From Anopheles merus (taxonomy: Eukaryota > Arthropoda > Insecta > Diptera > Culicidae), in the NCBI RefSeq assembly GCF_017562075.2, contig NC_054082.1, positions 53,749,681 through 53,813,680 on the forward strand: a DNA stretch of 64,000 nt. Direction: 5' to 3'. Under the pieces are notes generated by a model. It had not been told where the DNA came from, did not search any database, and was given only the letters and a program-made list of their open reading frames with translations. Shown here one piece after another: positions 38,783-49,600 of this stretch; position 1 is the first letter of the stretch, and each line of letters starts with the position of its first letter. Both the position numbers and the translations under genes were made by a program.

Positions 38783-41625
38783 AGATACAAAGTTAGACAG
38801 AAACTAAGCTGAAAGGTTTTGTGTACAGAATGCAGCGACGAAAAAGTAACAGCCGTAGGTGCAATGATGGTGCAACAATCAGGAAGAAATCAAGCTAGCC
38901 AGCACACGCGCAAACCAGCTAGCTGAACTGAATGTGGCAAGCGCCAAGGCATAGCGTTCGTTTTTAAGGGCTAGTAAGAGAATGGGAACGTAACAACGGT
39001 CGAATAAAATCAAGGATATAGTTCATAGGAAAAAATTTAAGCAAAACAAGATGTCTGTATGTATGCGTCGGGGAGTGTATGTGTGTATGCTTGATGTGTG
39101 TATGGTAAGCGTGTTTTGCAGTAACGACACACGTGTTGTACAATGCGATGTCACAATCCAGCAGTTATGGATGGTGTGGCTTGACGATCTACGGATACGC
39201 GTCGTCGTCGTCCCACTTTGCTTGTTGCGTCGACCGTGCACATAGCGCACCCCAAACACGTATGCTGTGCGCTCGGTCTAGTGAGCAGGAAATAGAAGCA
39301 GAGCATAAGTGAGAACGCAAAGCCGACAGCGATCGGCTGAGGTGCATCCACCCGCGAGGGTTTTAGTAACCATTTTTCCGTGTATCAACACAAGTCTTTT
39401 GGCGCTTTCATGACACCTGCTCCCCCTTCCATCCATCCCTCCATCCTTCCTGTCCAACCTTTCAATTCCAAAACTCTCCCAAACTCACCCATCTGAGCTT
39501 CCCGTCGATCACCAGTCAAGGTTCCACCAGTCCTACCGGTGCAATTGCCGTATACCTGTCGTGATGTGTGGTGTCCTATATTTACATATAAGTGAAATAC
39601 CAATCTACTTTTTTCGCTCTAAGACTAAGGATTTTTTTTATTTTGAAGGACACTTTCGGCAATAAAATACAGAAGATTTAAAATGTAGCATTAAAATGTA
39701 CGCTTTCTAAGGTACAAGTTCATGTGTGTGAATACGTATGATCGAAAGAAAGATGCAGCAAAACTAATATTCCTGATACCAGAAGAAACGTTAGACAGAG
39801 GGCAGGACATTTTAAAGCAAGATTGAAGTGTTTCTCAACATGGCAATAGCCTTTTTTTAATTAGAATCTAGGTGTCTATTGCCTTGGAGTAGATCAACTT
39901 AAACGCAAAGCAAGTGTTTCTAAGTGCTGAAAAGATAATGAACGACTAGCTGACAAATCCACCGAAGAAGGATTCTCCTCTTTATCCGAAGACCTTATTT
40001 TGTATATAAACAAGTAAATGGGATCGAAATCCTATTGTTGTGTAGCCTTTCTTGTATCACCGATCACAAAACTTCTCATATATTGTTGACATTACTGCAG
40101 ATACTCTAATGTGCTACACTACCTGGTCGATGTTCGTTATGTAGATTTCGTCTAAATGGCGAAAGCATTCGCTGGCAGGCTAGCACCAACATGCTGTTGG
40201 TGCATTGCTAAAAACGGCAAATCTTATGTACAAAGTCACAAAAAAACAAACAAGAAACCCTCCTTCACAATATCGCACCGCGAACAATCCCAACGGAATA
40301 TAAAAAGCAAAAAATCAGAACACTAGAGAAATGAAGAATGATACTATACAAGGATTTTTGTAACGTGTTAGCAATTAGACGCGATGTTTATAGGATGTAA
40401 CGTGTCAAAGAGAATTCAAGTTAATGCAATCACAAACAGAATTACAGCTACAATTGTTTAGAGCGTAAACATCGAAAATGGATCATAATTACTACTTCCC
40501 GCCATACTCGCACACGCACACGTCTCTGTCTCTGATGTAACGATAGTTGATTAACGAGAACTTTAATAGATGTGTTTTCTGCGGGCAGAAATTATTAGAA
40601 ACCATTACCATAGATAGGCGTAAAGGGTGGTGCAAAACCAGCTGTAAAAGAGCTCTGTAGATATTTACCATGCTTCGGTGTTTAGGCATAAATATTATCA
40701 TAGTACTCTTCTTCATTGCTTAACCGAAAACAGGAGCTAACATAGCGTAATCTTGAAGATCTTATTCATCAGTAAATCGTTGGGTTTGTTACATAGCTGT
40801 AATGGTTGAGTTTAAACTCTACTGTTGATTTGTTGTTGGTCTGGCAAGCAAAAGTCTGTACCTATATGGTGAATCGATGCCGGTTCCAGTTAAAACATGT
40901 TTCGAATGGTCTACTAAAGAATTGCTAAAGCAGCTGCTATTCATGGCAAAAGAAATAAACATCTAAACTGTAAAGCATTATGTAACCTGTTTTTAAATTG
41001 TAAAATTAAATAGTTAAATTTAATAAGAGAAAGAGCTGTTTTTAACATACTACATAGGCATCGTTGTTGTGTTTCAACTGCTAAACGCTTAGATAATTAA
41101 TAATCTTCATATGGTGAAGCTGATAATTACTGTCGACGTTTGTTTTTCGCGAATCTCCTATCTAAAGCGCCTTTCAAAAGCAACGTCTAAAAACAACGCC
41201 AGCTATCAGACACGTTACGGAACGAACACGGCTCCACTATCTTTTTAGTTTGGACGGTTATAAAGTAACCACCGTGAACTGGTTATCCCCCAAAACGGAA
41301 CATGTTGCACTATTTTGGTAAAAATAACAAACTCCATATGGTTTGTTTACGCTTTACGTACCAGTGTCTTGCGTATATTATGATGTAGAAAACATGGCAA
41401 CAATTTGAGTTCCGTTTATCTGGCGTCGCATCAACACTTTCTGTTCATTGTTATGTCCGTAATCGTTCGCTGATAAACTTTTTGGGCGGATGGTAACCGA
41501 CTAACTGGCAGGACTGGCTGCCGTTCAGCTTGTGCTATTGCTTGTCGTCGCGATAGATTAGCTCATTCGTAAAGTGTTCGCCAACCAGAAGGGCTCGTTT
41601 ATTGGTCCTGTATCACTTACACAAA

Positions 41626-41991
41626 ATGGAAGCGATAGAAATGGCTCCAAAAACCAATCTAGAAGACGATCATCATCGTGAGTTCGTAAGTCGCCAGAAG
41701 TACGATCAACTGCTAGAAGATTACAACAAGCTGAAGGAAAGCAAGAGCACGAGAACATCAACTCCCGAACACGATCAGGATGTTCTCGATGCTTACCTAA
41801 CCCGCATCAACCGATTCGAATGCCTTATGAGAGAACTGCAGGAAGATTTCCTGCAAATGAAAGCTAGTGTACGTGCCAGGACGTTGGGCAACGAACCAGT
41901 ACGGAAAACGCATCAACGCTTCCGACGTGATGAAGATAGTGCCATCAATTACGTCATGACTATAGTGCACCCAAAAAGCCGTACAAATTAA
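41626..41991 (+). CDS. Small unrecognised protein, 121 residues, probably coiled-coil
   Basis: I do not recognise this protein. The ATG at 41626 sits in a good context (AAAATGG) and the frame runs 121 codons to TAA at 41989-41991, with a polyadenylation hexamer AATAAA at 42009-42014 and another at 42195-42200. The product is highly charged. Residues about 20-45 and 60-90 are rich in Glu, Lys, Gln and Leu with heptad-like spacing (YDQLLEDYNKLKES; MRELQEDFLQMKAS), suggesting a short coiled coil split by a Ser/Thr-rich linker. The C-terminal third is basic. There is no signal peptide or membrane segment. Codon use looks like the neighbouring genes, which argues for a real gene. It lies between the elongase 3' UTR and WDR37 on the same strand. 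It could be a rapidly evolving small protein; a hidden upstream exon cannot be excluded. Confidence 0.6.
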   Translation: MEAIEMAPKTNLEDDHHREFVSRQKYDQLLEDYNKLKESKSTRTSTPEHDQDVLDAYLTRINRFECLMRELQEDFLQMKASVRARTLGNEPVRKTHQRFRRDEDSAINYVMTIVHPKSRTN

Positions 41992-43346
41992 TACAGTAAG
42001 CTAAAGCAAATAAATGGTATGCTACAAAAAATGAAATGTATCATTACATGTTTACCACGGAAGAGGACCCAAGACCCCGTTACGACGGTGATTGGTCCCA
42101 GACATGCTGTCGCCGAAACTATCGATAAACATCTAACTATAAGGAGATCGTCATGGCGTCTACATGGAAATCTGAAGGGGATTTAATATAGAAAAATAAA
42201 GAAAAAGCAAAGATTATTTACACACCGCACATGGATAGAGTTCTAGCCCAAATGGGTCGCAAAGAAAAAACAACAATAGTGAATTATACTGTAAAGCTGC
42301 AATTGGTAATCAGGATGCCAACAAAAAGAAGTATGCTTGAATATTGTAAACGGCAAACAGGGCACCGCGGTTTGAAGAAGCTTCCGTTACATCGTGTAGA
42401 TTCTTCAATCGATGACGTCACTGGTCCGCCCGAATGATTTGAAAAAGATCAACAAACACGAACAAACACACACCTGCAAGCTGCTGCTTGAGAAGCAACT
42501 GTCATATAGCTTTCAAACGTCACAACACACGGTACTGTCAAACACCATTCAAAATAATTTAAGAGACCATAATTCGAATGTTTTTTTTAGCTCTTGAATG
42601 CTGTTTACTGTTAACATTTACTGAAAATATCACCTAAACTTCAACGTGAGCTGTTTAGCGAATCTCATTTACAGATCATATTTACAAAAGAACGTGCATT
42701 ATACATTATATTTTCGTTAATCTTGGGCTGTGTGTTCGACACCTCTGCCCTGTTTGACAGCTTACCTCACCTCTAGTTTGTTCGATGAAAAGTAGGGCTC
42801 AAAACAAATTCGACAACTAGCGCGAGAAAGATTACCTTCTAGTCCCTGCTTCGGTGTGTTTTATCGGATAATTTCCTCCTTGCCTGCTTAGCGTGTGCAT
42901 CGTACGAAGAAAAACGCGAACTGCATCCATTTGGAATCGTTTCATGCAGTTCCAATTTCACCTTACCGCTGATAAAATGATATTTTAGGCGAGATTTCGT
43001 CTGCTGGCTTCCTGTGTGTACGGGTGGAAATTGATGTGGAAATACTGACCTTCAGTGAGTTTGTGCGAGCTGAGCAAGAAAAGTGGGCTGAAGTGGGTGT
43101 ATTTTGCCAAGCGCAATTGCCTTGAAGCCAGCCATAACAGCAACGCTGTTGGTACACAGGGGCAGTGGCATTTCGAGAAAGGAGGAGGAGGCAATCGACG
43201 ACGCATTTGCACACCTTGCATAACGACGACGACAACGACAACACCGCACACGACATCGCAAGCGCTCCCGGAGCGCAACGCTGGTGGTGGTGGCGCACGG
43301 ATACGGATTAAGGCACCAGCTCACGGTAGCGGATTCGATAAAATCG
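41992..43346. other. Gap between the small gene and WDR37
   Basis: After the small gene's polyadenylation signals there is A+T-rich intergenic DNA. An open frame at 42231-42437 has no supporting features. From about 42880 composition rises in G+C and this part probably holds the WDR37 promoter and 5' UTR, including an open stretch in another frame (43055-43432) that looks like untranslated leader. Confidence 0.5.
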
Positions 43347-45142
43347 ATGGCTTTAGATTTGCTTGGTCGTCAGAAAATGCCCTTAGATGGTTCCTCGTCG
43401 AAGCAACCGGCGGTTGCTTCCTCCTCAGTTAGTGGAGGTTCGACCGGGGCTAATGCCACTGGAGCCAGTGGTCCAGCGGGTAGCGCTGGGGTTAGTGGTG
43501 TAGGAGGTGGTTCCACCGGACAGGGAATGTCTGGTGCGGCCACAGGTGGAAGCGGCGGGGCGACGGTCATGGGCAAACAGCTGACCGCAAAACGTTCGCT
43601 CAAGCTGGGCAGTTTGGCCGAGGACATAATGCCTACGTCATTGGGCGGTGGAGACGAACCGTTCCGTGCCAGACTGCATCATTTGTTTTCGCAGATCGAA
43701 AAAGAATTCGAATTACTGCATGCCGAAAATATGAGCTGTAAGTACGCTGCCTAAGCCGTGTAATCGGTTCGCCCCACGAAACGTGTCAACTACTATGTTC
43801 ATTCTTTTCTTTTGATCTATAGTGCGTGAAAAGTTGGAAGCTGTCGCAGGTACACCGCGTGACTCTACCGTCGGTGAAAGGCTTCCACTGCAGGACGCGT
43901 TCGAGGTGGATGGTTCGGTTAACAAGAGCTTCAAATCGAAGCTGGGCAGTGCCGGCAGCAAGGTGAAGGCCGGACACAAGCTTCGCGCACAGACGAGCCG
44001 TATCGTGTCCAGCTTCAAGGCACAGTCTGTCGTCAGCTCGCTCGTGCGTGAATTTTGTGGCCACAAGGACGGCGTTTGGCAGGTCAGCACGAAAGCTGGG
44101 CAGCCCATCATTGGTACAGCTTCGGCCGATCACAGTGCGTGCATTTGGGGCATCGATACCGGGCGTTGTCTGCTGCAATATCAAGGCCACAGTGGATCGG
44201 TCAACTCGATCAAGTTCCATCCGACGCGTGACATTGTCCTGACTGGCAGTGGCGACGCAACCGCCCAGATATGGCAAGCCGCCGTGAACTGGGAAGTGCC
44301 AGCCAGGAAAGGACATTCCTCCGAGGAGGAACTGGAAGAGGAAGAGGAAGGACCGTACGAAGAGAAGGAACGGATTGACGTGCTGCGAACACCGCTGTGT
44401 GAGTTTTCCGGACCAGGTGGACACACGGCGGTGGTAGTGGCGGCTGATTGGCTACCCGGTGGAGATCAAGTCATAACGGCCAGCTGGGATCGGACAGCGA
44501 TTCTGTGGGACGTGGAGACACGGGAGCCGCTACATCCACTGTGTGGACATGATCACGAGCTGACCCACGCATCGGCACACCCGAGTCAGCGGCTAGTTGT
44601 GACAGCTTCGCGCGATTCCACCTTCCGATTGTGGGATTTCCGTGACCCCATTCCGGCGGTTTCAGTTTTTCAAGGACACACCGAGTAAGCACACACTATA
44701 GGCAATGGAATGTTGGATCGGCTCAAAACAAAAAACCCAAACTAATTTCTTACCAACCATTTACAGGAACGTAACCTCGACAGTATTTACGCGAGATGAT
44801 AAAGTTGTCTCCGGATCGGACGATCGCTCAGTGAAGGTATGGGAGCTGCGCAACATGCGTTCCGCACTAACGACCATCCGGACGGACTCGGCCGTCAATC
44901 GGTTGGCGGTGTCGGCCAGCGGCGTGATTGCCATCCCGCACGATAATCGCCATATTCGATTGTTCGATCTGAACGGACAACGTATTGCCCGGTTACCCCG
45001 AACAAGCCGCCAGGGTCATCGCCGCATGGTATCGGCCGTCGCCTGGACGGAGGATATCAGCTCGAACTGCAATCTCTTTTCGAGCGGCTTCGATCGTCGA
45101 GTGTTGGGCTGGGGCGTATGCTTGCCACCCAAAGATAATTGA
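43347..45142 (+). CDS. WDR37: WD repeat-containing protein 37
   Basis: Three exons (43347-43737, 43823-44684, 44767-45142) with 85 and 82 bp introns encode 542 residues; both junctions restore the known WDR37 order. The ATG at 43347 is in good context (TCGATGG); a second in-frame ATG lies ten codons on. Residues about 15-75 are a Gly/Ser/Ala-rich stretch that I do not remember in vertebrate WDR37. A short helix (about 112-150, with EFELLHAEN and LREKLE) precedes a WD40 propeller from about 207 to the end. Typical blade signatures include ASADHSACIWGID, GSGDATAQIWQ, ASWDRTAILWDVE, SRDSTFRLWDFRD and GSDDRSVKVWEL. An acidic insertion (EEELEEEEE) lies between blades. In vertebrates WDR37 binds PACS1/PACS2 and affects ER calcium handling and endomembrane trafficking; the same scaffold role is inferred here. 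The family match is very strong along the whole length. Confidence 0.95.
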
Positions 45143-46673
45143 GTAATTTAATGTTAATGTGCAGGCAAAGAGGGAGCAGATATTTTGGGGATGCGCTGGA
45201 GTGTGACAAAGAAAGGTAACGATATATGTATAGAGCGAGGAGTACAAGGTTTTTTAGTTGATTCGTTTGTAACATTGTTTTAGTTCAATTGATAATCGTT
45301 GTTTTTGATTCGTTTGCGCAAAGCATAGCCACCAACTACTTAGTCATAACACAATACGATACACACAATAAGCGGCGTAATGATGCTGCGAAGGAACAAA
45401 GGAATTTTCGCATTGGAATCTAACCCCTATTTTCCATACTCACTAGGGATTCATTACTCGTCCTCTTTTTGGCTCATCGATCCTCCACGATCAATTTGCT
45501 GGTTTCGGATTGGCGGCTCTGTGTTGATCAGTTTAAAAGTCTTGTCTGGTATAGATGGAAACAATGAGCTTTCACTATTGATGAACTTTTGTCTATTTAC
45601 CAAGCGCTACATATGTTATGTACTTTATCGACCAGTTGGACAAAATGGTTCAACCAAGAACTATAGTGAAGGAAATGGCTTTTTATGTTGAAATTTACCT
45701 GCATTGTCGATCACTCAAAATTACTTCGTCTTGTATGGACAGTGTTTTTGTGTTTCAGTTGTCCAGGCGAGAAGAATCTCACGAAGTTCAGGTACTTGGG
45801 TGTACTTGAAAATTACGCAGGTACGTGCACACTTGAAGCATTTCAAATAGAAATACATGAATGCTTGAAAACAGTTACAACCTTGAAATGAGTGACGAAC
45901 ATACATAATTGCCTTCATTATAAATTATACTGGCACTATAACCACCAATAGAAAACTAAACTAACAAGAAAAACAATTCAAAATCTGTAATTGCAGTCCG
46001 CATAACATACTTTATCAGAAGGCAGAGGAGAGGGTTAACCTTACATCCGAACTATATTTGTATTGGCATTGGTTTATGTGTTAGGTGTATGGGTCTGATA
46101 CGAGTTCTGGGAGTCTAGGGTACGGGTACATTGGGTTAAAACTCTGTTAGGTAAGGATTGCGCACTACCCTAGGGAATGTTAGACAAGAAACGAAGACGA
46201 AAGTATTGCAAACAATGCAACAGCGAACAAACACATCACAGTAAGATATTGCCAATGATGGATCCTACTACTATGGAGTTCTTTATTTTCATCGCTAACG
46301 TATTTCGCGCGTTGATGAACGGTTGATAAATAGCATAAAGATGGAAGATATTAAACACGCAGCATTTGCTGAAGCATTTGAGGGAGGTAATGCAAAATGC
46401 ACACTCAATACCAAATGTATGTAAGAATGCACTGGTGGTACTCAATTCAAATGTAACCTTGTGATGTCAACCGATAAAGCATACACACACCATCACCTAC
46501 AGAAAGGAAACACTATCAATTAACGAAAATCCATCCAGTTGTGCTGTATTATATAAAGAAAAGGAAAGAAACATTCTTTCGAGCTTAAATAGTTTCGTTC
46601 AAGCAGAAAGGTACCGCCGTAGTCAATTTTAAGTAACGCGTTGTATATTTTCGGCTCACGCCCCAAACCACAT
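45143..46673. other. Intergenic region between convergent WDR37 and GalNAc-T genes
   Basis: Both genes end here, so this holds their 3' UTRs. A reverse-strand AATAAA (TTTATT at 46282-46287) fits the GalNAc-T transcript end. WDR37 has no perfect nearby hexamer; AATAAG at about 45367 is a candidate. Open frames at 45380-45890 have no family match and look like chance. Confidence 0.5.
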
Positions 46674-49600
46674 CTACATGAGCTGCTGCACTTCCACGGA
46701 GAAACTCCACAGCTGCGATGGCGCACCACGACGGCACTCCGATGCACCCACATCTTCCCTTACGAGACTTTCCAAACACATGCCGCTAGCCTCGTGTATA
46801 AGCGTCCCACCCTTTCGCTGCCATCGCTGTCCACCACTATTCTCGCCCGCTGGAGCAACGGTGCTTTTCTGGCGACATCGTTCAGTCAGTACAAATCCAT
46901 TGCGCACAGTGAGACAAATCGTCCGTTCCGTGCTCAATTGACCGGTGGTTTTATGCAGCGCCCAATGGCCTTCATTGCCGTCCGGTTCGCGCGATACACA
47001 CTCCAGCAGCGTGACATCATTCTCGGCTACGCGCTTACGCGTTCTGGCTGGGACTAGGCTTCTCTTTGGTTTTAGGGCGAGACAGCGTTCACCGTGGCGC
47101 AGTTGGCCGAACGCAACGTTGTTCTCGTTCGGTAGGCGCAAATCGAGAAAAACGTTCTGCAAATACCAGCTGAATTTGCGACAGTTTAGTGAACGGCGCA
47201 GCTCCTGCTGTTCGTTGATCGATCCAGCATCGACCGCTACCGCTTCCGGGCGAGTTTCGTAGAAAAAGTTCTTAAATTCATCCATCCAGACAAGGGCCAC
47301 ACGCTTCGTGTTGCTAAACCGGTAACAAGCGAATCGTTAAACAATCGTCAAGCAAGATTATGTATCTACTCTCTTACCGTAGGTACGTCAAATGGCTACC
47401 GTCTGGCTGAAAACTGAACGGATGCTTTCGGCGGAACACATGCCCGATGCGTGAACACGGTACTACCTCCACGTGCGCCCCGCACATCCACGCCTTCAGG
47501 GACATCTCGAGCGATTCGCCACCCCAAATGTCCATCCCGGGTCGAATCCACCCAACTGCTGGAACAGACTTTTCGCCACGATGAATATCCCACCGGAGAT
47601 GGCAGGACTGTAGAAGGGTAGCGACTCATCATGGCGGCGATGCTCAAATTCCTCCTCCGCGATCGGTAACCAGCGAAAGTGAAGGCTCCAGTCAAAGCCG
47701 CCCCGCAACCGGGCACTGTTGGCCCGATACTCGAATGTGTGCGGATCGATGATGTCTATCACCGGACTAAGGATTGCCGTCGGGTCGATCGCTAACCGAT
47801 CGTGCAGCGGTTCCAGCCATCCCCGATTCACCTCACAGTGACTGTCCAGGAAGAGCACGAAACTTCCACTTGCATATGTTGCTCCAATGTTTCTGGAACG
47901 TATCAATCCTGGTGGTTGGTGGGGAAGAAGAAAGGGAATTCGCTTTAGCATCGCTCAGTTTGTTGGTGAGTGTTGCATGCACGTGCCGTGTTTTACCTTG
48001 TCGGACTGTGTTCCGGTAATAACGGACGAGTGGAATTTGCGCAAGTAATTCATAATATCGCAGCGTACGTTGTTCTCGTCGACTGTCTTTTGCAGGATGC
48101 TGCCGGGCGTCGTCTTCGTGGTTAGTGCTGCAGTCATCGATTAGAATAATTTCGTGCAACATATCCAGCGGAGTGCGCTGCAGAATGCTGCCAATCGTTC
48201 GCAGAAGCGTTGAGATCGCCTCGTTATGGAACGTTATTATCACAGATGTGGTACGCCCTGGCGTCGCGAGGTAGGTGCGCTGTAAACAACTGAAGAGAAC
48301 AAGGTAACATTATTAAACACACTCCATTAACCCTGCATGTCATAGTATCAACGCAATATATTTTTTCGATTCCGATGAAATTTATGGAAAGCCAAACGAA
48401 TAGGTACACCAGCCTCGAAAAGGCATTGATGCTCTACTAGCAGGAAATATGCGAACGATGAAGAAAATGTAAATTAGTTTATTCAACACGTGAGCTTCCT
48501 CCGCAAGCCATTACGCCAGCTGATAACAAACGCTAATATCTGTCGGCTCGCTGTTGAAGAAGCTTGATGGATCAAAATATTTGGAATGCTTATTTAAATT
48601 TTACCACGATCACTTCATCCCTGGGACTGTGAATGACCAAAGTCGCGACCGAAAAAACTTAATCATGCATTCATCACCTTAGCGGATTACATTGAACCTC
48701 AGGACGGGATGTAGAGTGATACGTGTATGTGTGCTGGTACGTTTTCTTTTTCGTAAATTTTCTGAACAGATTGCGTACATTAATTAGATTGAGTTATACA
48801 TGCTGTGGTCAAATTGTGATAACTTACTCTATTATTCATCGAATGCTTTTATGACACATTGTACGCCCATAAATGGTGGCACTGAAGGAACGCAAATGGA
48901 CTACAAATACGATATTGGCTACGATTTGAAGGCCGAGCTTATTTGAAATCACTCCATCAAGAACAACAACATTGAACATTTCATGTTCCAAACTTATAGG
49001 TTTATTCCGAGCTTACTTAGGTGATGATTAGACCAACGTGAAATTGAACATTTTTAGCTACATTCCGCATAAAAAAGCTGAAATAATAAGATTCATGCAT
49101 CAAACTGCAGGTAATTTGATTCAGTAATGGATAAACATGATTTATATTGTTGATGATATTGATGATGAAACATGATATTGCTATCCTATTTTTATTATTA
49201 TACTTTTTTGTTGAATATAATTTTTTTTTCTGCGTTTCCGTATACGCTATATGGTTTCTATGTATACAAAATAAATAAAAAATAGTTGAAGGTATGCATT
49301 ATCTCTACAGCACATATTGCATTTTTGGTTTATTTTAGCTTATGAAACATTCAAATTCTGATTTGTTCTTATTAATGCAACATAGAAGTGATTGCAGGAT
49401 TGTTTTTGTAGACCATTTGCATGGTGTTATTCATGTGGCCATTATAAGGACTCTCGTATAACGAGATTTGCGCAAAACTTAAATGCTCCAAAAATTATTT
49501 TTTTTAATTTAAATTTTCGTATAACAACGGTATAACAACGATTGAAATTGTGTTGTTTGTAAGCCATATAACCAACTTTTTTGCCATATAACCAACTCAT

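Larger units (their letters stand above)
38108..41030 (+). other. Elongase 3' UTR (extent uncertain) and intergenic DNA
   Basis: The stop codon TAA at 38105-38107 is followed by A+T-rich sequence without coding content. Polyadenylation hexamers AATAAA occur at 39003-39008, 39661-39666 and 40954-40959, so a 3' UTR of roughly 0.9, 1.6 or 2.9 kb is possible, perhaps with alternative ends. Simple repeats (GT)n at 38212-38234 and (GAA)n at 38759-38782 fall in this stretch. Confidence 0.5.

Noticed and set aside
43786..44424. A 212-codon minus-strand frame
   Set aside because: It is a shadow of the WDR37 coding exon on the opposite strand.
46641..47262. Plus-strand frames of 105-138 codons
   Set aside because: They are shadows of GalNAc-T exon 4, whose ricin-domain reading is clear on the minus strand.
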